The notes: a model not told the origin generated them from the letters alone. 64,000 bases of DNA from Paenibacillus mellifer (GCF_023195895.1 NZ_JALPRK010000018.1:44088-108087), one strand, 5' to 3'; positions 1 through 8,879 are shown, counted from the stretch's first letter. Program-made: numbers and translations.

Positions 1-362
1 GTCAGCATATCGGGCTACCCCGACATCCGTCGCTGGAGATCATCGGTATGCTGCTGCCGGTGCTGAACGGAACCAGCCTGCGACAAATTCCATACGCCCA
101 GGTTAAATCGGAGGATTATCCTTTTCCAACTCTGTTCATTCACGGTACTAAGGATGAAAAAGCGCCCTACCCTATCGCGGAGAAACTTGCGGCGAACCAA
201 ACCAATCCCGATTCCGGCGTTTGGATCGTGGACGGCGCCCATCATGAATTAATTTTCCGGGAGCATCCGAAGGAGTATTTACGCAAAGTGTCGCTGTTCC
301 TCGGCAAAATCAAGCTGGCATCCCAAAATACCAACGTACAAACCGGGTCCGTATCTGAATAG
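1..362 (+). CDS. alpha/beta hydrolase, C-terminal part (5' end outside window)
   Basis: The frame is open from the first codon in the window (base 3) to the TAG at 360-362, so the N-terminal part and the nucleophile are missing. The visible end carries the last two triad elements of an alpha/beta hydrolase: an Asp in the strand-turn LFIHGTKDE and a His in the loop DGAHH, followed by a closing helix that ends in LFLGK. This layout is typical of prolyl-oligopeptidase-like and acyl-peptide hydrolases. The substrate cannot be told from the fragment. The next gene on the same strand begins 68 bp later with its own strong ribosome binding site. Confidence 0.75.
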   Translation, partial: QHIGLPRHPSLEIIGMLLPVLNGTSLRQIPYAQVKSEDYPFPTLFIHGTKDEKAPYPIAEKLAANQTNPDSGVWIVDGAHHELIFREHPKEYLRKVSLFLGKIKLASQNTNVQTGSVSE

Positions 363-430
363 CATAAGCCAACCCTCCTCGCCAATAAGTTAGTAGTAAT
401 GTACTTCTTATTCTTGAGGAGGTAGGCCGA

Positions 431-1693
431 ATGTTGTTCGTTTACGGGCCTTTTTTGCCTGTGCGTATTTTGGAGGAAATCCGTTTCTGGAAGCAGCAGG
501 AAGCGGAGCATACGGAGGTGATCCAAGCCATTGTTCCCGGCCTGGAGGCCAATTACGTTCAGCTGCTTGAGGAATGGAAACCGATCTTTGCGGCGACGGA
601 GGCCGCTGCCGACAAGCTGCTGCAATACGCTTTGACAACCCCCTCAGCGACCTCGAGTCCGGAGGTGATTCGTCAGACGGAACGGCTTCTCCAGGCGTCA
701 TTCAAGCAATCCCGAGAGTTTATCCGCAACCTCGAAGTCATGCTGCAGCACAGCGCTGCCGTTAAATCGGTGCCGCTGGCCCCAGTCGTACTGCTGCATA
801 TCATTCGTGAATCGGCGTATTTCCTCGAGGTCCTCGAGCGGTTGAACCGGCCAGGGGAAATTGCCGGTAACATGGCCGGGGCGACACCCTCCCCTTATCC
901 TTATCCCCCTGCTGCGCCCCTCCCAGCATCGCTAAACAGAGAGGACACCTCCGATACCACCGTGGAGAACCTGGAAGGCGAAGCCGTGCAGGAAGAGGCA
1001 ACGCTTCGTCAAGAACCGGCTGCTACGGACAACGCTGTGGAAGCCGAAGCACGTGTGCCGGAGCGTCCTGTCCCTATCGGCGGTCATACGCTTCCCCCTT
1101 TGCCCTACCCATATAACGCATTGGAGCCACACATCGACGAGCAGACGATGCGGATCCACCACGACAAGCACCATAAGACGTACGTCGATAATTTGAACAA
1201 AGCGGAGCTGAAGCTGCGGGATGCCCGCAAATCCGGCAATTTCGATTTAGTGAAACATTGGGAGCGAGAACTGGCCTTTAACGGCGCGGGGCATTATCTT
1301 CATACGATTTTCTGGGATGTCATGAATCCAAAGGGCGGAGGCAAACCAGAAGGTGAACTGCTAGAGCAGATCAAACGCGACTTCGGCAGCTACGACGCTT
1401 TCCATAAACAGTTCTCCGAAGCGGCCGCAAAGGTGGAAGGCGGCGGTTGGGCCATTCTCGTGTGGAGCCCACGCGCCCACCGGCTGGAGATCCTCACGGC
1501 GGAGAAACACCAGAATCTATCGCAATGGGACGTTGTCCCGCTGCTACCGCTTGACGTATGGGAGCACGCCTATTATCTGAAGCATCAGAACGTGCGCGCC
1601 GACTACATCAAAGCTTGGTGGAACGTTGTCTATTGGCCGGCCGTCGCCAAGCGGTTCGAGGACGCAAGAAAATTAAAATGGCAGCCGTTTTAA
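431..1693 (+). CDS. DUF2935-like / Fe-Mn superoxide dismutase fusion protein
   Basis: The 420-residue product has two parts. Residues about 1-140 are helical with the spaced pattern FWKQQEAEH ... HIIRESAYF, which resembles the DUF2935 helical-bundle family. A Pro/Glu/Ala-rich linker (about 141-215) follows. Residues about 218-420 form an iron/manganese superoxide dismutase with the ligand motifs IHHDKHH, GHYLHTIFW and DVWEHAYY, so all four metal ligands appear present. Ordinary SodA is about 204 residues, as encoded at 8265-8879. Here GHYLHTIFW replaces the usual GHANHSLFW, as in the B. subtilis SodF-type subgroup as far as I recall. The start has GAGGAGGT eight bases upstream. The predicted role is superoxide dismutation; whether the first domain binds a second metal is unknown. 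Confidence 0.88.
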   Translation: MLFVYGPFLPVRILEEIRFWKQQEAEHTEVIQAIVPGLEANYVQLLEEWKPIFAATEAAADKLLQYALTTPSATSSPEVIRQTERLLQASFKQSREFIRNLEVMLQHSAAVKSVPLAPVVLLHIIRESAYFLEVLERLNRPGEIAGNMAGATPSPYPYPPAAPLPASLNREDTSDTTVENLEGEAVQEEATLRQEPAATDNAVEAEARVPERPVPIGGHTLPPLPYPYNALEPHIDEQTMRIHHDKHHKTYVDNLNKAELKLRDARKSGNFDLVKHWERELAFNGAGHYLHTIFWDVMNPKGGGKPEGELLEQIKRDFGSYDAFHKQFSEAAAKVEGGGWAILVWSPRAHRLEILTAEKHQNLSQWDVVPLLPLDVWEHAYYLKHQNVRADYIKAWWNVVYWPAVAKRFEDARKLKWQPF

Positions 1694-1706
1694 CGGCTGC
1701 CATTTT
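1675..1706 (+). terminator. intrinsic terminator overlapping the SOD-fusion stop codon
   Basis: AAAATGGCAGCCG (1675-1687) and CGGCTGCCATTTT (1694-1706) are perfectly complementary. The loop TTTTAA contains the TAA stop codon. The A/T ends make it usable in both directions. Confidence 0.85.
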
Positions 1707-1775
1707 GTTCACACTATTCACTTTCATTTACTCAATTTGAAGAGGATAAGAGTTAATAACAAAATAATAATAGTG

Positions 1776-2799
1776 TTATTTAATTGTTGGATAAGAAGTT
1801 TGCCCCCCAGACACAGAAATATCCGTCGATACATTTGATGGAGTGAATGACCAGGAAACTGCCCAAGGCAAACCTACAGTAATTGAATTTCCATTCGCAT
1901 TATTGGTCGAGTCAGGCCCCCAATCCAAAATATTGTCCGAAGAGGGGTATTTTAAGCTATGATCTATGTCTATTGTTTCAAGAGACGTAACCGTACTATA
2001 AGAAGTTAATTCTACATTATTTCTCAGATAAAGATAATCATACTTGGGATCCTGATCTTCGATTGTGTTTCTTTTCAAAATGTAGTCAGCATTTAATGTA
2101 GCCCGTAGTATCGAGTTTCCATTTGCATCATCTCTATATAACGAACTATTGAGATTGTAACCACTAGTAATAATTGTATCTGTGCCATAGCTAAGTATAG
2201 ATGCGATATCTTCAGCACTATCTTTTCCATATTGTGAAATCTCTTGAAGTACGACAACCTCATAAAGCGCCTTTTTCTTCCCCTCATATGTGTACGACTG
2301 AATATTACTAAAAAATTTAGGTTCACCATCTACATATCCGATTAAATTCCAATACTCTTCCTTATCATTAATTACTTCATTCATCTCTTCTTTTGATTCT
2401 TTCTCTCTTGCTTGATCTGTTATTCTACTTGGAGTAAATTTTGAGATTTTATTAGAATCCATATTCTCACCAAAAACAAAGACTTCCCGACCATTACTTA
2501 TGATATTTTGTAGAATATTCATATTGCTTTCTGCTTTTTCCCATGAAATAACTATAGCGTCAAAATTATCTTGCGGAATCTCTTCATTGTAGCTTATTTC
2601 ATAGTTATTATTAAAGTTATTCATTGCATTATGTTCCGAAACTTTATATTGTACTCTTTTTTCTACTTCATGTATCTGGTCTGTGATAACGATTATCTTT
2701 TCCTTGATATTCGTAATATTTGAACCAGCGTATGCACTTGAACTTGAGGTAACAAAAAATAATGCTAAGGAAAATGATACTATAGCTTTTTAGTTTCAT
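1776..2799 (-). pseudogene. secreted hypothetical protein, frameshifted in a T run near its signal peptide
   Basis: I do not recognise this protein. The long frame (1776-2624) has no good ribosome binding site, but 175 bases upstream an ATG at 2799 has AGGAGG at ideal spacing and encodes MKLKSYSIIFLSIIF. At the T6 run (A6 at 2754-2759 on the plus strand) the frame is off by one. With one T fewer the reading continues as VTSSSSAYA|GSNITN, completing a signal peptide with an A-Y-A cleavage site, and joins the downstream frame without a stop. The restored product would have about 340 residues. The codons are AT-rich, unlike the neighbouring genes, which suggests transfer. It could be a recent pseudogene, a phase-variable gene or a sequencing error in the homopolymer. 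Confidence 0.7.
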
Positions 2800-2962
2800 T
2801 GACTAGGCCTCCTATAATATAATAGGTTCCGGCCAGATCACTTATTGTTATTATATACCAATTATGTTTTCACTATCGATATATTGTTTTTTTAGTCCCT
2901 TCCTCCCATTCTTAACCATATCGCTAAATAGGATAATGATACGCAAACCCATCTCAAAACTA

Positions 2963-3010
2963 AAAAACCTTCAGTTAACGAGGCATAATCCTCGAAACCA
3001 AAGGTCTTTT
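2963..3010 (-). terminator. intrinsic terminator of folE
   Basis: On the minus strand the inner stem CGAGG/CCTCG (2990-2994 with 2979-2983) sits within outer arms AAAGACCTT/AAGGTTTTTT that end in a T6 run. It lies just after the folE stop codon. Confidence 0.65.
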
Positions 3011-3017
3011 ATAAAAA

Positions 3018-3611
3018 CTAATTTTTGATGAGCGACAAAAACTCCGCCCGTGCAGCCGCATCCTTGCGGAAGCTTCCGCGTACGGCCGAGGTTACGGTCT
3101 TGCTGCCCGGCTTCTTGACGCCGCGGGCGCACATGCACAGATGCTCGCCTTCGACGACGACCATCACACCTTTCGGCTGCAACACCTCGTCCATGATGTC
3201 AGCAATCTGCGAGGTAATCCGCTCCTGCACTTGCAATCGGCGGGTCACCGCTTCAACCAGACGAGCCAGCTTGCTGAGCCCGGCGATCCGGCCGCTCGGA
3301 ATATAGCCAATATGGGCTTTGCCGAAGAAAGGCGCCATATGATGCTCGCATTGACTATAGTAGACGATGTCTTTGACTATGACGAGTTCCTCGTGATTCT
3401 CCTCAAAGGTCACGCCCAGTACTTCACGGGGATCCACTTCATATCCGGCAAAGATCTCCTCATACATCCGGGTCACCCGGGCCGGGGTTTCCAGTAGTCC
3501 TTCACGTTCCACGTCTTCCCCGATCAATTTCAGGATTTCCCGAACATGATGTTCAATTTGCTCCCGATTGTCGCCTACTTGCTTATTTACGTAATCTTTC
3601 AATCCAGCCAT
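3018..3611 (-). CDS. folE: GTP cyclohydrolase I (FolE type 1A)
   Basis: FolE converts GTP to 7,8-dihydroneopterin triphosphate, the first step of folate synthesis and also the entry to queuosine synthesis. The 197-residue product has the normal family length. The zinc ligands are visible as Cys88 and His91 in [10 protein letters not shown] and Cys159 in [11 protein letters not shown], and the GTP-binding stretch [16 protein letters not shown] is intact. The start has the GGAGG-type site seen in the gap at 3612-3656. It follows a YneF-like gene on the same strand at 45 bp and ends in its own terminator. queG lies 1.4 kb upstream on the same strand, but the genes between them argue against one dedicated pathway operon. 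Confidence 0.96.
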   Translation of the reverse strand: MAGLKDYVNKQVGDNREQIEHHVREILKLIGEDVEREGLLETPARVTRMYEEIFAGYEVDPREVLGVTFEENHEELVIVKDIVYYSQCEHHMAPFFGKAHIGYIPSGRIAGLSKLARLVEAVTRRLQVQERITSQIADIMDEVLQPKGVMVVVEGEHLCMCARGVKKPGSKTVTSAVRGSFRKDAAARAEFLSLIKN

Positions 3612-3656
3612 CTTCAGCGCCTCCTCCCTTCACATGAAATATGTGAAACGTTTCTT

Positions 3657-3899
3657 TTATTTTTTCTTCTTTGTCGGACGGCCCGGTACCGGCGCTTGTC
3701 CGCCTTGATTTTTCATCATCTGCTGTGCGCGTTGCATCTGCTTGCTGTTCAGGTTGTACCCCATTTGCTTCGCCATCTTTTGCAGCATCTCCGGATCGCT
3801 CTGCATCTTCGTAAGTTGTCTGCGGAGGTAAAAGACCCCGATCGCGAAGCCGCCGACCAGCCCGACGATTAAAGTAATGATTGGAATAACGATATCCAT
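3657..3899 (-). CDS. YneF family (UPF0154) small membrane protein
   Basis: The 80-residue protein has one N-terminal transmembrane helix (about residues 3-23, IVIPIITLIVGLVGGFAIG). A positively charged helix follows with the family pattern RRQLTKMQSDPEMLQKMAKQMG, then a basic Pro/Gly-rich tail ending in KKKK. This matches YneF/UPF0154 of Bacillota, whose function is not settled. A TATGAT-like -10 element lies about 60 bp upstream, so it may have its own promoter. Confidence 0.85.
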   Translation of the reverse strand: MDIVIPIITLIVGLVGGFAIGVFYLRRQLTKMQSDPEMLQKMAKQMGYNLNSKQMQRAQQMMKNQGGQAPVPGRPTKKKK

Positions 3900-3995
3900 G
3901 TTTCAGCCACCCCTGGAATATAATCGTGCAGCCCCTGCTGTAAAGGCCGGCGCACTCCAAATATCATAGCATTCAGCCTGTCGCGATTCAAGGAT

Positions 3996-5030
3996 TCAGG
4001 CCAAAACCGCCTCGATAAACAACGTGGTTTCCGTCGCTAGGTCAACCTCGTTCACGTCCAGCTCGTCGCCGGTGCCCCGCACGATCCGAATGACGGGTCG
4101 GCCCGGCAATCCCCGGTGTTGTCTTACAACCACCCCGGTCTCTTTCGTTCCGAGACGGACCGAAGTCCCGTTCGGATAAACAGAGATGATGCGCGTAAAT
4201 TCTACAAGCACCTCGTGATCCAGCTCTTGCTCCGAGCAGGCCATCATGTGCTCACAGGCCTCATGCGGCAACAACACCCGTCCGTCCTTACTTCCGCCGC
4301 TGATCAAATTGTCATACATGTTAGCGACTGCAACGATCCGCGGGAACAGATGGATTTCCTCTCCCGCGAGTCCTCGCGGTATACCGTTGCCATCCGGACG
4401 CTCATGATGCTGCAGCGCCGTGTGGGCGATCAACAGATTGAATTCACGTTTGTGGCGCAGCAACTCGTATCCCCGCCACGTATGATGATTTTTGGGATCC
4501 TCCGGATTGGCCCCCTCTGGAAGCTCCAGCGATTTACCGATATCGTGCAGCAACGCGCCGATGGCCAAATCCTTGAGCTGCGAATATCCCAACCCCAAGT
4601 TAAGCCCGATCATCGAAGCGATCAGGCTGACGTTAACCGCATGAAGGTAAGAGGCATTGTCCACCGTCCGGATGTCGGTGAGCTGCAGCAACACTTCCTT
4701 ATTATTCAACACGTCGGTCAGCAGAGAATCGACGCTGGCGTTGATCTTGCGCGTGCTCCAATCCTTCCCGGAGCGGATCGCCTGCAAGGTTTCGGACATC
4801 TCCCGGAACACCGCCTGCTTGGTTGACTCGCTGAGCACATCCTCGATTTCGATATTCTCGTAATCCGGATCCTTAATATATAACATGGTCACGCCAATCC
4901 GCTTCAGCGTGTTGATCATGAACACCGTAAGCTGGACCCCTGCCGATAAAAGTACGGTCCCGTTAGCGGAATACACGGTTTTGCCCAAAAATTGCCCCGG
5001 TTCGATATCCTCGATACTGATGAAACGCAT
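3996..5030 (-). CDS. HD-GYP domain protein, probable c-di-GMP phosphodiesterase
   Basis: The 344-residue cytoplasmic protein has an N-terminal DUF3391-like region (about 1-60), a helical linker, and an HD-GYP domain at about 125-245. The metal-site residues are present: LHDIGK (HD at 162-163), His183, and HHE at 208-210. The GYP signature is altered to GIP in DGNGIPRGL (213-221), a substitution found in some active members. No receiver or other sensor domain is attached. Such proteins break down c-di-GMP, which matters here because a c-di-GMP riboswitch sits at 61.4 kb. It lies 24 bp after queG on the same strand and is probably co-transcribed with it. Confidence 0.88.
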   Translation of the reverse strand: MRFISIEDIEPGQFLGKTVYSANGTVLLSAGVQLTVFMINTLKRIGVTMLYIKDPDYENIEIEDVLSESTKQAVFREMSETLQAIRSGKDWSTRKINASVDSLLTDVLNNKEVLLQLTDIRTVDNASYLHAVNVSLIASMIGLNLGLGYSQLKDLAIGALLHDIGKSLELPEGANPEDPKNHHTWRGYELLRHKREFNLLIAHTALQHHERPDGNGIPRGLAGEEIHLFPRIVAVANMYDNLISGGSKDGRVLLPHEACEHMMACSEQELDHEVLVEFTRIISVYPNGTSVRLGTKETGVVVRQHRGLPGRPVIRIVRGTGDELDVNEVDLATETTLFIEAVLA

Positions 5031-5054
5031 GATTGTTATCCTCCCTGCCGGATA

Positions 5055-6245
5055 TCAGTCCCCGATAGAAGCCTGCAGCTTCTGCTCGGCGGCCCGAAGC
5101 CGAACCCGTACTTCTTCTTCCTGCTCGGCGTCAAGCGCCCGGCCGATCGCTTCTTCGGCCTCCATGCCCCCGATTTGGCTTAATGCCCAAGCTGCGGTTC
5201 CCCTTAACTCCGGTCGTGGATCATGAAGCAGTATATCTATTAATTTCGGCACGGAAGCTGAATCTTTGAAGTTACCTAGCGCAATAACCGCATTACGTTG
5301 GATTGGTTTCTTGCCTCTCCAGGCTGCGGCGCTGTCACCGAAACGTTCTTTGAATTCGCGATTACTTAAGTCTAGCAGCGGCAGCAGCAGCGGCTTCACC
5401 TTCTCAGGGTCCGGCGCCAGCTCCGGCCGATGGTTCCAGGACTTGCCTTTGTTCTTCGGGCAGACGACCTGGCATGTATCACAGCCGTACAGACGGTTAC
5501 CGATTTTGACCATAAATTCTTCATCCACAAACCCTTTGGTTTGCGTCAAAAAAGAAATGCACCGCTGCGCGTTCAGCTCACCGGGGCCAACTAACGCTCC
5601 CGTCGGGCACGCGTCGATGCATTTGGTGCAGTCGCCGCAGTCCTCCGTTACCGGCGAGTCCGGAGGAAACGGCACGTTCGTGATCAGCTCGCCGAGGTAA
5701 ATCCACGATCCCCACTTCGGAGATATGATCGCGCAGTTTTTGCCCTTGAAGCCGATCCCCGCCCGCTCCGCCACCGCCCGATCCACCAATGCGCCGGTGT
5801 CGACCATGCTTTCGATTCGCGCTTCGGGCACGCGCTCGCGGATGAAGCCCTCGAGCTTCTCCATCGCTTCGCGGAGCACCTGATGATAGTCCCGCCCCCA
5901 GGCGGAACGTGCCAAAATGCCCCGCCGCTCGCCAGGCGCCGACTTTGGAGGATCCTCCATCTTCGACGGATACGCCACCGCGATCGAGATCAACGAAGCC
6001 GGCTGCGCAAGCGACAATTCCGGGTGCACCCGCTTCTCGAGATCCGGCTCCTCGAAGCCGGATTCATAACCTTTGTCGCGCCGGTCCTGTAGAATCGCCT
6101 TTAGCGACACAAACGGATCTGCGCTGGCAAATCCGATATCGTCGATGCCGAGCTCCGCGGCCGCTTCCTGGATCTCCCGCTTCAGCCCAGCCCAGCGGCT
6201 TTCCCCAGCCGGTAAGCGGGCAAAGCCAGCTTCCGTCATTGGCAT
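5055..6245 (-). CDS. queG: epoxyqueuosine reductase QueG with C-terminal HEAT repeats
   Basis: QueG reduces epoxyqueuosine to queuosine in tRNA, using cobalamin and two 4Fe-4S clusters. In the 396-residue product the clusters are marked by CGDCTKCIDACPTG (Cys203, 206, 209, 213) and YGCDTCQVVCPKNKG (Cys255, 258, 262) plus Cys229, and a conserved Asp lies in MVDTGALVDR. Residues from about 300 on are HEAT/PBS repeats, common in the Bacillota forms. The frame is open to an ATG at 6269, but AAGGAGGGGG at 6251-6260 lies inside that extension and is placed for the ATG at 6245, which I chose. Upstream is rnhA and downstream an HD-GYP gene. Confidence 0.93.
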   Translation of the reverse strand: MPMTEAGFARLPAGESRWAGLKREIQEAAAELGIDDIGFASADPFVSLKAILQDRRDKGYESGFEEPDLEKRVHPELSLAQPASLISIAVAYPSKMEDPPKSAPGERRGILARSAWGRDYHQVLREAMEKLEGFIRERVPEARIESMVDTGALVDRAVAERAGIGFKGKNCAIISPKWGSWIYLGELITNVPFPPDSPVTEDCGDCTKCIDACPTGALVGPGELNAQRCISFLTQTKGFVDEEFMVKIGNRLYGCDTCQVVCPKNKGKSWNHRPELAPDPEKVKPLLLPLLDLSNREFKERFGDSAAAWRGKKPIQRNAVIALGNFKDSASVPKLIDILLHDPRPELRGTAAWALSQIGGMEAEEAIGRALDAEQEEEVRVRLRAAEQKLQASIGD

Positions 6246-6286
6246 CTGTTCCCCCTCCTTGCTGCTCATGTTGCTGTGCTTTATTT

Positions 6287-6727
6287 TTATGAAGATAAAC
6301 GTTTAATCGCTTCCCGAGCCAACAGGTCGCAATGATTGTTCAGCTCGTTGTCGCTATGCCCCTTCACTTTCACGTACTCCACCTTATGGATGCCCATGAG
6401 CCGCCAAAGCTCTTCCCAAAGGTCGCGATTCTCGACGGGCTGGTTTTTGCTGTTCTTCCATCCGTTCTTCAACCACCCGCGGATCCAATTCTGCTGAAAA
6501 CAGTTGACCACGTAGGCGGAGTCGCTGTAGACCTTCACCTGGCAGGGCTCCTTCAGATGGCTAAGCGCCGAAATGACCGCCTGAATCTCCATGCGGTTGT
6601 TCGTCGTCATTTTCTCGCCGCCGGACAGGTCCTTCCGATGCTCGTTAAACAGCAGCACTGCGCCCCATCCCCCTGGGCCCGGATTCCCGGAACAAGCCCC
6701 GTCCGTATAAATCATAACTTCCTTCAC
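6287..6727 (-). CDS. rnhA: ribonuclease HI
   Basis: The enzyme cuts the RNA strand of RNA-DNA hybrids. The 146-residue product has the complete active site: Asp9 in IYTDGACSGNPGPGGWG, Glu48 in NNRMEIQAVI, Asp70 in VYSDSAYVVN, His125 in KGHSDNELN and Asp135. The basic handle region WLKNGWKNSKNQPVENRDLW is also present, as in E. coli RNase HI, and there is no N-terminal hybrid-binding domain. It sits between the signal peptidase gene and queG with short gaps, which suggests one transcript. Confidence 0.96.
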   Translation of the reverse strand: MKEVMIYTDGACSGNPGPGGWGAVLLFNEHRKDLSGGEKMTTNNRMEIQAVISALSHLKEPCQVKVYSDSAYVVNCFQQNWIRGWLKNGWKNSKNQPVENRDLWEELWRLMGIHKVEYVKVKGHSDNELNNHCDLLAREAIKRLSS

Positions 6728-6751
6728 GATTCATCCTCCCAAGCATACGGC

Positions 6752-7348
6752 TTATAAATCACGGATTTTGGCGATCGGCCAAAAGACAAATTCAGCGCGG
6801 CCAACGATCCATTTCTCCTTCACGCTGCCGAAATAACGGCTGTCTTTACTCCGTCCGGCATGACGGTTATCGCCCATCACAAAATAATCCCCCGCGCCGA
6901 GCTGAACCTCAGACATGTCACCGTCCTCAATCGCCGAGTCGGTGTACGGTTCGTTCTGGGACTCCCCATTTACAATCAGTTGACCGTCCCGTACCTCGAC
7001 CGTATCACCGGGTACCGCCACGACTCGCTTAACCAGAAACGGTTTCCGGTCGGCATCGACACTGGGATCCTTCAACACGACGACTTCGCCGCGTTTTGGA
7101 TGGCCAAACCGGTACACAATCTTGTCCACAAACAGCCGCTCCTGCTCCTCCAAGGTGGGTTGCATCGACTGCCCCTTCACCATCGATAAATTAAACACAA
7201 ATACGTTTAACAGCATCATGATCACGAAGGCGATAACGACTGTCTTCAACATTTCCCATAACTCCGCAGCCCACCGACTCTGCGGTTTGCCGGCGGATCC
7301 CTCGAGGTCCGCTTGTGCCTTGCTATCCGAATCCATGACCGGTTCCAT
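6752..7348 (-). CDS. lepB: signal peptidase I
   Basis: This membrane serine protease removes signal peptides from exported preproteins on the outer face of the membrane. One N-terminal transmembrane helix spans about residues 33-54. The catalytic Ser61 lies in MVKGQSMQPTL and the general-base Lys107 in LVKRVVAVPGD; the GDNRHAGRSKDSR box follows. The 198-residue length fits the Sip type of Bacillota. The frame extends to an ATG at 7402, but that start lies inside an inverted repeat; the ATG at 7348 has GAGGTG just upstream and gives the usual length. Confidence 0.94.
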   Translation of the reverse strand: MEPVMDSDSKAQADLEGSAGKPQSRWAAELWEMLKTVVIAFVIMMLLNVFVFNLSMVKGQSMQPTLEEQERLFVDKIVYRFGHPKRGEVVVLKDPSVDADRKPFLVKRVVAVPGDTVEVRDGQLIVNGESQNEPYTDSAIEDGDMSEVQLGAGDYFVMGDNRHAGRSKDSRYFGSVKEKWIVGRAEFVFWPIAKIRDL

Positions 7349-7387
7349 CCTGCACCTCATCAAATTTAAACAATCTATATAATAGAA

Positions 7388-7457
7388 AAGCATATCCTTC
7401 ACCCATTTGCAATGGATGGAAGATATGCTTCAACATTTCCCAATTTTGATTTGGGAA
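7388..7457 (-). terminator. two inverted repeats between the GNAT gene and signal peptidase gene
   Basis: Imperfect 20-bp arms beginning AAGCATATC pair across 7388-7430. A second hairpin, TTCCCAA/TTGGGAA, lies at 7437-7457. They follow the GNAT stop codon and probably end that transcript, although neither has a long T run on the minus strand. Confidence 0.5.
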
Positions 7458-7464
7458 GTTTTAA

Positions 7465-7908
7465 TCAATTGGATCCCGTCAATGTCCGGGCTGCCGCGAT
7501 GCCAAGCTTCTGGAATGCCTCCAAAAACTTGCTGGCTCCGTAGCCCATCGCTTCATACAACGGCATGATCGCTTTATTATGTTCGTCTCCGGCGACCATA
7601 ATCCGACGGACATTCCGCTGCTGGAACCGTTGTTCCATCGCGGATACAAGGCTGCGGCCAACGCCGCGTCGGCGGTACTCAGGGTGTACGGCCATGCGAT
7701 AAATGCATCCCGTATTCTGATCGATCGTGCCGATCAGCACTCCTTTGATCTCTTCCTCGACTTCCGCAACCATAATCAGTTCGGAATCCCAAGAAAGTTG
7801 TCTGGCAAACGCGCACTTGGTATCTTCGTAGCAATCTTCCGATAAGGCCACCTGCAATAGCTCCATCACTTGATTTACATCACTCAACTGAAAGGAACGA
7901 ATACGCAT
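7465..7908 (-). CDS. GNAT family N-acetyltransferase
   Basis: The 147-residue protein has one GNAT fold. The acetyl-CoA loop is visible as RRRGVGRSLV after the strand CIYRMAVHPEY, and the final strand region reads LYEAMGYGASKFLEAF. The substrate cannot be inferred; small single-domain members acetylate amines, antibiotics or protein N-termini. I chose the ATG at 7908, which has AAGGGAGA eight bases upstream, over the in-frame ATG at 7935, which would overlap that site. It stands alone between sodA's upstream region and the signal peptidase gene. Confidence 0.85.
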   Translation of the reverse strand: MRIRSFQLSDVNQVMELLQVALSEDCYEDTKCAFARQLSWDSELIMVAEVEEEIKGVLIGTIDQNTGCIYRMAVHPEYRRRGVGRSLVSAMEQRFQQRNVRRIMVAGDEHNKAIMPLYEAMGYGASKFLEAFQKLGIAAARTLTGSN

Positions 7909-8264
7909 GCTATGATCTCCCTTTTCTTCACGCAAGATAGGCCGATGTAAAAAGAACCCCCCTGTTTTACATCAACCGAATATTTGATTCCAGACAAAAA
8001 ACGAGAAAAAAACTCTTTCCTTGTCCATTAAACCATAGATATCCCCCAAATACATCAATTTTCTTCTGAAAGCGCTTTATATTAAGCGTTTACAATTATG
8101 AACTTTCGCAAAACGTCCTTAAACGTCTCACAGTTATGCATATATTTTTATGCGTTACCAATAATAGGATTGTTATGCGGATGTTAAGAGAGTGAATGTT
8201 CCTGCTTACTTTTACACCCGAATGACGAAGCTTGATCCAAATTAAACGGGAGGTAAGATCGACC
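7909..8264. other. 356-bp gene-free region upstream of sodA
   Basis: No plausible gene is present. The region is AT-rich and holds the start of the divergent GNAT gene, two cre-like sequences (8067-8094) and the sodA leader. I could not assign a convincing -35/-10 pair. Confidence 0.6.
8067..8094. promoter_or_regulatory. pair of cre-like (CcpA) sequences upstream of sodA
   Basis: TGAAAGCGCTTTAT (8067-8080) is followed directly by ATTAAGCGTTTACA (8081-8094), whose reverse complement TGTAAACGCTTAAT matches the cre consensus TGWAARCGYTWWCW at 13 of 14 positions. They lie about 170 bp before the sodA start codon. CcpA binding is an inference. Confidence 0.5.
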
Positions 8265-8879
8265 ATGGCACATGAATTGCCTGCGTTGCCTTATCCGGCA
8301 AACGCGTTGGAACCTCATATTGATGAACAAACCATGAATATCCACCATGACCGGCACCATAATACCTATGTAACCAACCTGAACGCAGCCCTGGAAAGTG
8401 CGCCAGACCTTCAGAGCAAAAGCGTCGAGGAGCTCATCTCCAACCTGGATGCCGTTCCGGAAAATATCCGTATGGCCGTCCGCAACAACGGCGGCGGCCA
8501 TGCCAACCATAGCTTGTTCTGGAAGGTCATCGGCCCCGGCGGCGGCGGAGCGCCAACCGGTGCAGTCGCAAGTGCGATCGACAGCGATCTGGGCGGCTTC
8601 GATAAGTTCAAAGAGGATTTCACCAAAGCGGCGACAACCCGGTTTGGCAGCGGCTGGGCCTGGCTTGTTGTTGGCAAAGACGGCAAGCTAGCCGTCACCA
8701 GCACGCCAAACCAGGACAACCCGCTCTCCGAAGGCTTGACGCCGATTCTCGGCCTCGACGTGTGGGAGCACGCGTATTACTTGAAATACCAAAACAAACG
8801 GCCGGATTACATCGCGGCGTTCTGGAACGTAATTAACTGGGACGAAGTGAACCGTCTTTACGAAGCTTCGAAGAAATAA
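8265..8879 (+). CDS. sodA: superoxide dismutase, Mn type
   Basis: The enzyme converts superoxide to hydrogen peroxide and oxygen in the cytoplasm. The 204-residue product is a full-length family member with the ligand motifs [20 protein letters not shown] and [15 protein letters not shown], and the GSGWAWLVV strand. GGGAGG lies nine bases before the ATG at 8265; the longer frame from 8232 has no such site. It is followed 35 bp later by a small gene with its own AAGGAGG and then a strong terminator, so the two probably share a transcript. A second, larger SOD is encoded at 431-1693. Confidence 0.97.
   Translation: MAHELPALPYPANALEPHIDEQTMNIHHDRHHNTYVTNLNAALESAPDLQSKSVEELISNLDAVPENIRMAVRNNGGGHANHSLFWKVIGPGGGGAPTGAVASAIDSDLGGFDKFKEDFTKAATTRFGSGWAWLVVGKDGKLAVTSTPNQDNPLSEGLTPILGLDVWEHAYYLKYQNKRPDYIAAFWNVINWDEVNRLYEASKK

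Noticed and set aside
2624..2624. ATG at 2624 as the true start of the AT-rich protein
   Set aside because: It has no ribosome binding site, and sequence upstream encodes a signal peptide that joins the frame after a one-base correction.
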